Source: Clostridiales bacterium PH28_bin88 (GTDB lineage: Bacteria; Bacillota; PH28-bin88). From it: a stretch of DNA of 37,734 nt. The notes under the pieces were generated by a model. The model had not been told where the DNA came from and made no database searches. It saw nothing but the letters and a program-made list of their open reading frames with translations. Location: assembly GCA_000987045.1 (NCBI GenBank), contig LAKY01000049.1, positions 1-37,734 of the forward strand, written 5' to 3'. The translations under genes and the position numbers were made by a program. The stretch's first letter is position 1. Every line of letters starts with the position of its first letter. This document shows positions 1-9,922 of the stretch, piece by piece.

Positions 1-28
1 GGGGATGGTTTCCTGCTGCAATAATTCA

Positions 29-451
29 TCAGATGTCGCGATGTTTATGCGGAACAAGGGTTGCAGTGTTCATGGAACGCAAAAAGCCATCGTGCCCCAT
101 CACCATGTGATCAGAAGGCAGGACAACCATGATCCCGTTAAACCCTCTTGCTTCCAAATGAGTAACTGCCAGGGCAATACATGGGGCTGTATCTCTTCCA
201 ACCGGTTCAACAAGTAAATTCTCTTCCGGGACTTCTGGTACCTGCTCCTGAACCAGGTCAAGGTAAATTTGGCCTGTAACTATATAAACCTGTTCTAACG
301 GGCAAAGAAGCTTTGCCCGCTCTACTGCCTGTTGAAGAAGGGTCCCTCTTCCAGCAACCTCCAGGAATTGTTTTGGCCGTTCTTTCCGGCTATACGGCCA
401 AAAACGTTCTCCTGAGCCGCCGGCCATGATAACAACACTTATTTGATTCAT
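29..451 (-). pseudogene. manC: Mannose-1-phosphate guanylyltransferase, N-terminal fragment (disrupted)
   Basis: The family joins mannose-1-phosphate and GTP to give GDP-mannose, the substrate of the Gmd/Fcl pair nearby. The N-terminus carries the nucleotidyltransferase signature MAGGSGERFWPYSR followed by RPKQFL, and later VEPVGRDTAPCIA and VVLPSDH, all in the right order. After about residue 120 the similarity stops and the frame ends at position 29, giving 140 aa where the family has about 350-460. Another frame stays open to the window edge but does not read as this family, so a frameshift alone may not explain the loss. The ATG at 451 has GGGAGAAG seven bases upstream. The gene is the last of the minus-strand run seen here. 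The N-terminal identity is firm; whether it is a true pseudogene or a fusion continuing outside the window is not. Confidence 0.7.
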
Positions 452-520
452 CCCAACTTCTCCCTTTAAATTGTACGTGTTTAAGCCAGAGTCTGCTTTG
501 CTAAACCTTGCAACAAAAAG

Positions 521-1759
521 CTATAGCTTGTCCAGAACCGTGTTCAATACCTTCATATAGCGCGCCATGGCTTTTTCCCAGCAAAAGTTTTGCTGGTAGG
601 CCTGAACCGCATTTTCACCGGCCCGTGACACTTCTTCTGGAGACACTACTAAGCGCTTGAGCACTTCACTTGTTTGTCCTGGCGTAGCCGCTACCCATCC
701 GCAACCCCATTGGCGGACGATCTGAGCCACTTCGTTATCGGAGGAGCCGATTACCAGTATTGGCCTACCGCTAGCTAAAATAGGATAAGTTTTAGAAGGG
801 ACCGCCAGGCCGGTGAGCTCTGGTTCCAGTGCCACGACACAAACGTCAGCAGCAGCCAGCATATCATTAAGCACGGCGTCGGGCTGGTAAGGCAAAAACA
901 TTACATTGGCCAATCCCTGTTTTTGAACTGCCGCCTGCAACTCAGCCTTTTTCTCTCCATTCCCGACAAAAAGAAAAAGCAAATCTTCCTCAATTTCAGA
1001 AGCCGCTTCTATTAAATACTCTAGGTTGTGAGAAATCCCCATATTACCGGCATATAAGACCACGAAACGCTCCCCCAGACCATGGGCCTTCCGGAAAGGA
1101 TTTTTTATTTTATTACGGGGTGTAATATTTTGTATTGACCAGTTATGGATAACTTCAATTTTTTCTCCAACTACGCCCTTGCCCTGCAAGTACTCCCGCA
1201 TCCGGTCCCCTAATACCACGATGACAGCGGCGCTATCAAAGATAATTTTGTTAAGTCTCTCCCATAACCGGGTAATGAGACCGGGATGAAGTCGCCCAGT
1301 TTTTACTAAAATATCCGGATGAAGATCGTGAAGAATGTAGACAAAAGGGCAATTAAATCTGTGCCGTGCCATCACTCCAAGCAGCCCGACAAACGGTGGA
1401 TTGGTCGCCGTTATTACGGTATCAAAGTGTTCTTGTGAGCTTAATCTCCGGATCTTACTCCAAGCCGCAAGCATGAAGCCTATGTACCCCTGGAAACGCC
1501 TTCTAATACCTGACCGGCCTTTTACGCCGCCTGTACCCACGCGGTAGATAGTAAGCCCGGGGTTTGTTTCAACAGCAGGGGCTTCGGGAGCATCTTCGGT
1601 GTAGCAAGGGAAGCCACAAATTACTACTACCTGGAATCCTTGCTGGGCTAGCCCCTCGCAAAGCGATGCCAAAACTAGCCCTGAAGCTGCCGTATCGGGC
1701 GCAAAATACTGGTTAATTACCAGAATGCGCCTCCCTTTAACTGCATGAGTTGCATCCAT
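521..1759 (-). CDS. Glycosyltransferase family 4 (WbuB-like)
   Basis: A predicted cytoplasmic GT-B glycosyltransferase of about 412 aa adding one sugar to the growing lipid-linked repeat unit. The N-terminus (ILVINQYFAPDTAASG) is typical of the WbuB/WcaI branch that often accompanies fucose and N-acetylfucosamine loci. The C-terminal donor-binding domain has VVLYAGNMGISHNLEYLI and later ELTGLAVPSKTYPILASGRP, the usual GT4 nucleotide-sugar region. The open frame runs further up to 1930, but that part lies inside fcl; the ATG at 1759, four bases after the fcl stop and preceded by GGCAGG, is the better start. Donor and acceptor cannot be read from sequence. Placement right after Gmd and Fcl makes GDP-fucose a reasonable but unproven donor. 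Confidence 0.9.
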   Translation of the reverse strand: MDATHAVKGRRILVINQYFAPDTAASGLVLASLCEGLAQQGFQVVVICGFPCYTEDAPEAPAVETNPGLTIYRVGTGGVKGRSGIRRRFQGYIGFMLAAWSKIRRLSSQEHFDTVITATNPPFVGLLGVMARHRFNCPFVYILHDLHPDILVKTGRLHPGLITRLWERLNKIIFDSAAVIVVLGDRMREYLQGKGVVGEKIEVIHNWSIQNITPRNKIKNPFRKAHGLGERFVVLYAGNMGISHNLEYLIEAASEIEEDLLFLFVGNGEKKAELQAAVQKQGLANVMFLPYQPDAVLNDMLAAADVCVVALEPELTGLAVPSKTYPILASGRPILVIGSSDNEVAQIVRQWGCGWVAATPGQTSEVLKRLVVSPEEVSRAGENAVQAYQQNFCWEKAMARYMKVLNTVLDKL

Positions 1760-1763
1760 AAAT

Positions 1764-3830
<2,067 letters not shown>

Positions 3831-3834
<4 letters not shown>

Positions 3835-4880
3835 TCATAAAAACTCCCGTTCTTTAAGTTATGCCCGGCATCAAGCAGTGTCCGTTCCCTTCTGGCCAAC
3901 TCCAGATCCGATCTAACCATCATGTTAACTAATTCATCAAAAGACGTTTTCGGTTTCCAGCCAAGTTTCTTCCTGGCTTTGCTCGCATCACCCAACAGGA
4001 TATCCACCTCAGCAGGCCGAAAATACCTGGGGTCAATTTCTACGTACTCCTTCCAGTTGAGTGACAACCTCTCAAAAACAGCTTCCACAAATTCCCTAAC
4101 TGATCTGGTTTCCCCGGTCGCAATAACATAATCGTCAGGCTCTTCCTGTTGCAACATCAACCACATAGCTTCCACGTAGTCTCCGGCATAGCCCCAGTCG
4201 CGTTTAGCGTCAAGGTTTCCAAGATAAAGCTTTTCTTGCAAACCAAGTTTGATCCGCGTTGCTGCCCTGGTAATCTTCCGTGTAACAAAAGTTTCCCCGC
4301 GCCGCGGGGATTCGTGGTTAAACAATATACCATTCGCTGCAAATAAACCATAGGCCTCACGGTAATTAACAGTTTGCCAATAGGCATATACTTTGGCCAC
4401 TGCATACGGAGACCGCGGGTGAAAAGGCGTAGTTTCCTTCTGAGGAATCTCGTGTACCTTACCAAACATTTCAGATGAGCCAGCTTGATACATTTTTACA
4501 ACTTTTCCTGTCCGCTGCTGGTAATCGCGAATAGCTTCTAACAACCGCAAAGTACCTAAGCCCACAATGTCCGCTGTGTATTCAGGCTGTTCAAACGATA
4601 CTTTGACATGAGACTGTGCTCCCAGATTGTAAACCTCATCGGGCTGAACCTCTTCCAGTACCCTTCTAAGCCCTGTCCCGTCACTCAAGTCACCATAGTG
4701 TAAAAATAGCCTCACTCCTTGAAGGTGTGGATCCTCGTAAAGGTGGTCGATCCTATCCGTGTTAAAAGTTGACGAACGGCGTATCAAGCCGTGGACCTCG
4801 TAACCTTTGTCCAACAATAGCTCTGTAAGGTACGACCCATCCTGGCCAGTAATTCCAGTAATTAGCGCTTTGTTAGACAT
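3831..4880 (-). CDS. gmd: GDP-mannose 4,6-dehydratase
   Basis: Catalyses GDP-D-mannose to GDP-4-keto-6-deoxy-D-mannose, the first step to GDP-fucose or GDP-rhamnose. The 349-aa protein has the family's N-terminus ([14 protein letters not shown]), the [15 protein letters not shown] segment that contacts NADP and [13 protein letters not shown], and the catalytic SPYAVAK (Tyr159, Lys163). [16 protein letters not shown] and [21 protein letters not shown] are near-invariant Gmd blocks. Length is normal and all parts are present. It overlaps the next gene by four bases. Its substrate would come from ManC, but the local manC is broken, so GDP-mannose must be made elsewhere if this gene is active. 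Confidence 0.97.
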
Positions 4881-4912
4881 CTTTTTCCTCCATCCTTTCC
4901 CTCAACCCTACG

Positions 4913-5653
4913 CTAACGATTATTAAAGAAACTAACCCAGTCATATCGACCTGTAACCTTTTTTATTACCGAAAAGGGTGTATCAAATGCTGTAATTGTT
5001 AATCGGTTTATGTTATACAATTCCTTAGGCGGAATAAGTGACCGAGCTTCTAAGGTACCAAATGCTGCTTCATATCCAACGCCTGCAACAATCTCTAACA
5101 CTCTGTTATCAAAATCTCCATACGGATAGGCTAAATAACGGACTTTTGTACCGGTTATACTCTCCAATATTTCTTTGGATCGCGATAGTTCCGACCAAAT
5201 CTCTTTTTCTGAAAGCGTGCTGAGTCTTCGGTGCGTAAGGCAGTGTGAACCGATCTCCACATTAGGATACGAGCTTAATGCTATTACATGTTGAGGATTT
5301 AAGAACCCTGGGTATCCTAAGGTCCCAACTTGGACAAATATTGTAAAGGGGATATTTTTTGCACATAGAAATGGTGCAACCCGTTCCGCAACTGAAATTA
5401 ATCCATCATCGAATGTTAAGACAATCTTATGTTTTGTTTTCTCATAAGAATGAATGAAAAGTTCATCAATCTTAACAATGCATGAACTTTGCTGAATAGC
5501 GAGAATTTGCTGTATAAACATTTGAAACGAGGTAGTATAATAGTCTAGATATTGATTTTCAACTATATCATGGTAGCATAAAACTGCGGCATATCCCGAT
5601 GGTTTTTTAGGGCGAGTAACAAATGAACCTAGATTTTTTACCAATTCTTTCAT
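4913..5653 (-). CDS. Polysaccharide deacetylase (NodB-type, carbohydrate esterase 4)
   Basis: CE4 enzymes remove N-acetyl groups from amino-sugar polymers or glycans with a divalent metal. The metal and catalytic motifs are visible: TFDDG (the catalytic and metal Asp pair) and SHCLTHRRLS, a HxxxH-type second motif; further on is YLAYPYGDFDNRVLEI, the third motif. No signal peptide or clear membrane span is present, so an intracellular or peripheral site is likely. The ATG at 5653 directly follows the TAG of the upstream GT2 gene; a TTG at 5674 with GGGGT upstream is an alternative that would add seven residues and overlap GT2. It belongs to an A+T-rich stretch with the two preceding glycosyltransferases. 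The substrate is not known. Confidence 0.87.
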   Translation of the reverse strand: MKELVKNLGSFVTRPKKPSGYAAVLCYHDIVENQYLDYYTTSFQMFIQQILAIQQSSCIVKIDELFIHSYEKTKHKIVLTFDDGLISVAERVAPFLCAKNIPFTIFVQVGTLGYPGFLNPQHVIALSSYPNVEIGSHCLTHRRLSTLSEKEIWSELSRSKEILESITGTKVRYLAYPYGDFDNRVLEIVAGVGYEAAFGTLEARSLIPPKELYNINRLTITAFDTPFSVIKKVTGRYDWVSFFNNR

Positions 5654-5654
5654 C

Positions 5655-6593
5655 CTAACTCTGTTTGACACCAATATTTTTACCCCATTTTCGCCCTTTC
5701 ACCCAATCTTTTTCTGCTGTTACCATGATATATAATATATTCCTTAACTTGATACCATTTCGGGTAGCTTGATAAACCATTGCCAAGATTGCTCCCAAAT
5801 GTGCCCAACAAAATGCTAGATTATATTTTAAACCTCTCTGACCATGTTTCATCGCTAAATAATGATGGTTATAAAGATATCTGTAAGCATAAACCTCAAT
5901 CCCAGCTCGTCCACCCGGGGAATGGTAGTGTATAATGACTGCATTAGGCTGATATGCCAATAAGTATTTATTTGAAACCATTCCGGCAAAATCTACATCT
6001 TCCCAAAGGTGAGTTAATCCTAGTTCCTCATCGAACTGAAATACATCAAACACGTTACGTTTGTATGAACAACAACCCATCAACAACCTTGTTGGTGACA
6101 AACTTGTAATTTTTCTTTTATATTGCATTGAAGGAAATGAAGATGGGAGGAATGATCCATTTCCGTTATCAGAGTTTAATAAAAATAACCATTTACAAAA
6201 TCTTAGTATAGGACCCCACTGTTTAATTTCTTCAGCGTCATTTATCTTCCCTCCAACACCCATTATTTGTGAATTTGAAATATAGGCTTCTTCGATCCTT
6301 CGCATGTAATCAGGCTCTAAGACTACATCATCGTCTAAAAAATGGACTACATCTCCAGTACATTTTTTCACTCCAATATTTTTCTGATATGCTACATTAC
6401 GTACATTTGTTTTGATTACATTAATATTGGCTTTGCCAAGAAAACTTGATACAGCTTCTTCTACTTCTAAATAATTAGCACAAGCAACAATGACGATTTC
6501 AGATAACTGTACTTGTTGTCTCAGAATTGATTCAAGACACTTCTGAAGGGGGACATAACGACCCACTGTAGGTATAATAACGCTGTGGTTCAC
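5655..6593 (-). CDS. Glycosyltransferase family 2
   Basis: A 312-aa GT-A glycosyltransferase. SVIIPTVGRYVPLQKCLESI is the typical GT2 start, VVHFLDDDVVLEPDYM holds the DxD-type metal and nucleotide-sugar motif, and LWEDVDFAGMV is the ED-containing acceptor-side motif. A basic, partly hydrophobic C-terminal tail may associate with the membrane. The start is GTG at 6593, directly abutting the TAA of the upstream GT4 gene. The gene is visibly A+T-rich like its two neighbours and unlike the G+C-rich block beyond 8341, so these three probably arrived together. Donor and acceptor cannot be stated. Confidence 0.9.
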   Translation of the reverse strand: MNHSVIIPTVGRYVPLQKCLESILRQQVQLSEIVIVACANYLEVEEAVSSFLGKANINVIKTNVRNVAYQKNIGVKKCTGDVVHFLDDDVVLEPDYMRRIEEAYISNSQIMGVGGKINDAEEIKQWGPILRFCKWLFLLNSDNGNGSFLPSSFPSMQYKRKITSLSPTRLLMGCCSYKRNVFDVFQFDEELGLTHLWEDVDFAGMVSNKYLLAYQPNAVIIHYHSPGGRAGIEVYAYRYLYNHHYLAMKHGQRGLKYNLAFCWAHLGAILAMVYQATRNGIKLRNILYIMVTAEKDWVKGRKWGKNIGVKQS

Positions 6594-7802
6594 TTAATAG
6601 TCCCCCTCATAAATTTCTAAATATCTTTGTGCATGACAATACCAGTCAAGATAAGAGCGTGCAATGGCCGTACGGCTTTTCATATAGTCACGGACGGCTG
6701 AATCTTTAGTAACTTTCTTAAGTGCTTCAGTTAGCGCTCCCAAATCTCCTCTAGAGAAAACTATTCCATTTCCCCAGCGAGTCAAACCAGTTAATTCATC
6801 ACCGGCTGAGGCATCACTTGATAAAATAACTGGTAATTCACAGCTAATCGCTTCACGAACTGCCACTGATGGTCCCCCTGCCCAAACTCCAATATCTGCG
6901 GCCGAGAATATACCTGGTAACTCATTTCGAGGCCTAGCTCCTAAAATGCGGACGTGTTCTTTTAGGTTTAAATTCTCAGCCAACATTTGAAGCGCCATTA
7001 TATATTCAGGAATACCTCCACCAACTAATAGGTAAAAGATTGATACCCCTTCTTTAACAAGTCTTGACACTGCCAAGATTATATCCTCAAAATTGCGGTT
7101 GGGCAGTATTTTTCCTACTGTGATTAAAATAATCTCCGACTCTTTAATTCCCCATTGAAGCCTAATTTCTCTCCTTTTTTCAGTATCGTATGAAAACATT
7201 TTCAAATCCGTCCCCAATGGTATCACTTGTATTCTTGAAGGTGCTACACCTAACAATTCAGACAACATTTTTTGCTCTTCAAATCCGATTGCGGTAAGAG
7301 CATCTGCTTTAAAGGCTTCGTAACGCAATGCATGTTTTTCATAAAGATTCCAGTACATCCGCTTTAAAAAACTTGAATAAATATCTGTATTGTAATGTGC
7401 TGCATGACTATCATAGATTAGGCGATACCCAATCTTATCTTTCATATAAGCCGCTGTAAGTGCTGCTGGATTATATAACATATTATGAACATGTACAACC
7501 TCTGGCCTGAGTTCGGTAATTTTTTTAATCAAACCATGCATGACACAAAACGTACGTTTCTCAAAAAATATAGGCAGCCGTAAGACGGAGACTCCATCAT
7601 CTCCGATGTATATCCCCGGGGGAAGTTGCCTTTTTGAATCAATACTCTGGTATGACTCCGTCAAACCTAGCCCTTCTGGCCACTTGGAAGTAGAAGTAAT
7701 AATCGTTACTTTATGACCAAATTCTTGTTGGCACTTAGCAATGTAATTAATTTGATATCCCAATCCGGGGGGATAAAAAACTTCGACATGTACTATATTC
7801 AT
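6594..7802 (-). CDS. Glycosyltransferase family 4
   Basis: A complete 402-aa GT4 enzyme. The N-terminus MNIVHVEVFYPPGLGYQINY carries the glycine-rich acceptor loop; VIPLGTDLKMF and LVGGG mark the start of the donor domain, and AVREAISCELPVILS is the E-rich motif that binds the nucleotide sugar. The ATG at 7802 has GAGGTGG nine bases upstream, and this ribosome-binding site lies only about ten bases from the terminal repeat of an IS3 remnant at 7831. A truncated relative of the same enzyme starts at 8496 on the other side of that remnant: both begin with xxIVHVExxYxxxLGYQI and reach TSTxKWPxGxGL. This is the intact member of the pair. Substrate unknown. Confidence 0.92.
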   Translation of the reverse strand: MNIVHVEVFYPPGLGYQINYIAKCQQEFGHKVTIITSTSKWPEGLGLTESYQSIDSKRQLPPGIYIGDDGVSVLRLPIFFEKRTFCVMHGLIKKITELRPEVVHVHNMLYNPAALTAAYMKDKIGYRLIYDSHAAHYNTDIYSSFLKRMYWNLYEKHALRYEAFKADALTAIGFEEQKMLSELLGVAPSRIQVIPLGTDLKMFSYDTEKRREIRLQWGIKESEIILITVGKILPNRNFEDIILAVSRLVKEGVSIFYLLVGGGIPEYIMALQMLAENLNLKEHVRILGARPRNELPGIFSAADIGVWAGGPSVAVREAISCELPVILSSDASAGDELTGLTRWGNGIVFSRGDLGALTEALKKVTKDSAVRDYMKSRTAIARSYLDWYCHAQRYLEIYEGDY

Positions 7803-7830
7803 CTGGTTTTTCCACCTCGAAAACTTCGGA

Positions 7831-8340
7831 TTGACCCCCGAATTTTGGACACTATGCCTTCCGTGGAGGGCTTTTCGTAGGATTTATTCAGTTTACTTGC
7901 TTTAGGCAAATGTCTGTACCAGGCTGACAATCAGCTCTATTTGTCGTGCGTTTGAGTCTACCCTTGTTGCACCCGCTATACCCTGACAGGCTTATAGGTT
8001 GTTGCCGTTGTTACAATATGCTGCATAGAACTCACGCGGAGCCATGTACTCCAAACTGGAGTGGATCCTGCGCTCGTTATTGCAGACCATAAAGTCTGCA
8101 ACAATCTCGTAGGCCTCCGCATAGACTGTTAAATTCCCCGCGAGACAGGCATTCCTCTCTGAGTATCCTGTGAAACGATTCAATATGGGCGTTCTTATTG
8201 GTGGGAGTGCGATTGGGAACTCGCTCATGCTCTATGCCTATAGCCCCAGGCAAATTTCCTCAAAAGTATTGGCAATGAACTGGAGACCGTTATCAGACCA
8301 ATAACAGGCTTCTCGCTCGCGGCCGGCCCACGTTTATCCC
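7831..8340 (-). mobile_element. IS3-family insertion sequence remnant (3' end)
   Basis: The block contains the broken C-terminal part of an IS3-type transposase and, at 7831-7853, a TTGACCCCCGAATTTTGGACA segment. Its inverse complement, TGTCCAAAATTCGGGGGTC, resembles the terminal repeats of IS3-group elements by memory, not by search. The other boundary falls near 8340, where the sequence changes abruptly to a glycosyltransferase reading frame. About 500 bases remain of an element that would normally be about 1.2-1.5 kb, so the 5' end including OrfA is gone. The stretch 7854-7991 inside it holds no readable gene. The element separates an intact GT4 gene from a truncated relative. Confidence 0.65.
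7992..8330 (-). pseudogene. IS3-family transposase OrfB, C-terminal remnant
   Basis: The rve (DDE integrase) core is readable only by changing frames. The first piece reads SDNGLQFIANTFEEICLGL and hits a stop. A second frame reads PNRTPTNKNAHIESFHRIL then REECLSRGEF, with the catalytic glutamate in the AHIESFH motif. A third reads YAEAYEIVADFMVCNNERR then IHSSLEYMAPREFY, the standard IS3 C-terminal signature. At least two frameshifts and one in-frame stop separate them. There is no start codon for the whole, and the N-terminal domain and first aspartate are missing. It cannot encode an active transposase. Confidence 0.75.
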
Positions 8341-8496
8341 CTAATAGGCCTCGTCGAGACCGTACCCGCCTGGCCACTTAGCAGTCGACGTAACGATCCA
8401 CACGTCGTGGCACCTCGCGCGCTGGTGGTGGGCCAAGTAGCCTATCTGATAACCTAGACGAGAGCCGTAGTAGTTTTCCACATGTACGATACGCAT
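8341..8496 (-). pseudogene. Truncated glycosyltransferase family 4, first 51 codons
   Basis: From the ATG at 8496 the frame reads MRIVHVENYYGSRLGYQIGY and later VWIVTSTAKWPGGYGLDEAY, then stops at the boundary with the IS3 remnant. It aligns without difficulty to the first 50 residues of the intact GT4 at 6594-7802. The base composition is richer in G+C than that gene, so it is a diverged relative and not a recent copy. The start is 13 bases after the stop of the upstream 470-aa gene, so it was originally the next gene of that G+C-rich operon. The remaining 350 or so residues are gone. Confidence 0.8.
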
Positions 8497-8509
8497 AGTG
8501 ATCAATCGC

Positions 8510-9922
8510 CTAGCGTGCAACATTCTGACGTATAAATGTGAGTAAGTTCTCCCTACAGTTCAGCGTAAGCATTCCGACGTCACCGCTGTCCTCCGACGGA
8601 TTGCTCTCCAGCAATGCAATCACTTCTTCAGCGTCGCGAACGAAGTGGACTGGATGACCCTCAAGGTACGCCCTGCTCACCGGTGTATCCAAGACCGCCA
8701 CAGGAATTCCCGCAAGAATCGCCTCGAAGAGTGCTGTGGAGTAAACACCGATGACGGTGTGGGCTTGCTGTAGTTGTGCTGAGAGGGGACGCTCGCCGTC
8801 AATCAGGACCTGGGGGTGTCGTGCTAGCCGTTTTCGAAGGGCTTCCGGTAACACCTCCAAGGGATGCGGACGATACACAACTTGCAATGACCGCGGCTCG
8901 TGACGCAAGAGTGCCTCGGTAAAATTAACCAACATGCCCGTTATAGTAGGCTGAGATAGGACCAGAACAGTTCCCCGGCTGCTCTGTTTATTGCTGTCGA
9001 CCTCTACCCGAGAGAGGGGCTCCCACTCCGGGCATCCGACCGCTACTTTCTGGACAGGAAACCGCGGCAGCTGAGAGTCCCAATAGGAGCCGTACGTGAG
9101 GAAGAAACTGGGGAGGTACCGTCTGAGCTTGCTGGGATAGCGACTTGCGTAGTTGTACGCACCATGGTACCGGTTTACAACTCCGTGCTGGACCTCCGCC
9201 GTGACGACTCCTCTTTCATGGCAGCGTAAGCAAAGCATTGCCCTCCACCCCCCGTACGAGGCACAGTGAACGAACATCAGCGAAGGACGCATTCTATCAA
9301 GAACCCGTTGCCACAAAGGATCTATAGCAAGTGCTTTCACAAGAATTCGTGCCGTGGATTGCTCCAAGGCTCCGGTAACGCGTAAACCGTCTTTCTCCAG
9401 GGCATGACGCACGTCTCGAACATATCTGATCGCTTTGGACCTCCGCGGTAGGCTTGCTCGGGCTGAGACCTCCGCCAGTAGATGTAACAGATCAAGATCG
9501 TACACGCCCGGCACTCTGGGATGCCGGTGCCCACCCGGACCTGGATCCTCGAAAAGCACTAGTTCTGGAAGGATCTCTTTGTAGCGGTCATATATGGTAT
9601 CCACCCAAACCCCCGATCGGGGGTCCTTTCGGCGAAGCCCGGCCGATGATACTGCCCCTAGCCTCGCGTCCGGTATCCGTGTAACGAGCTCGAGACTCAG
9701 CGCGGGTCGAGGGCGGGCATTCGCATATGCGCCCTTTAGTGTAGGAACGCTGCCAGAGCTGTGGCCGACGATAAGCTCCACTTGCTCCCGCACGAGCGCG
9801 AGCAGGAGGTGTGACCTAATGAGCGGCCAAGCTTCAACGCCTTCGACGCGCTCACTAACCAAATCGCTGCGCTCTTCAAACACCAAGAATCGGTCAACTA
9901 CGTCGCCAAGAGCCGGATCCAT
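8510..9922 (-). CDS. Putative GT-B glycosyltransferase, unrecognised family
   Basis: A 470-aa protein I do not recognise by name. The C-terminal half reads like a GT-B donor domain: GTVLVLSQPTITG, then VVYRPHPLEVLPEAL (a HP motif seen in polysialyl-, Kdo- and CDP-glycerol-type transferases), then VIGVYSTALFEAILAGIPVAVLD, where the S-T-A-x-x-E pattern would bind a nucleotide. The N-terminal half has no familiar motif apart from VEVQHGVVNRYHGAYNY-like spacing of His and aromatic residues (AEVQHGVVNRYHGAYNY). No membrane span. It follows neuB and the cytidylyltransferase fusion, so a CMP-nonulosonate transferase is a sensible guess, but only from context. It overlaps the upstream membrane gene by 29 bases. 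The gene is G+C-rich. Confidence 0.65.
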   Translation of the reverse strand: MDPALGDVVDRFLVFEERSDLVSERVEGVEAWPLIRSHLLLALVREQVELIVGHSSGSVPTLKGAYANARPRPALSLELVTRIPDARLGAVSSAGLRRKDPRSGVWVDTIYDRYKEILPELVLFEDPGPGGHRHPRVPGVYDLDLLHLLAEVSARASLPRRSKAIRYVRDVRHALEKDGLRVTGALEQSTARILVKALAIDPLWQRVLDRMRPSLMFVHCASYGGWRAMLCLRCHERGVVTAEVQHGVVNRYHGAYNYASRYPSKLRRYLPSFFLTYGSYWDSQLPRFPVQKVAVGCPEWEPLSRVEVDSNKQSSRGTVLVLSQPTITGMLVNFTEALLRHEPRSLQVVYRPHPLEVLPEALRKRLARHPQVLIDGERPLSAQLQQAHTVIGVYSTALFEAILAGIPVAVLDTPVSRAYLEGHPVHFVRDAEEVIALLESNPSEDSGDVGMLTLNCRENLLTFIRQNVAR

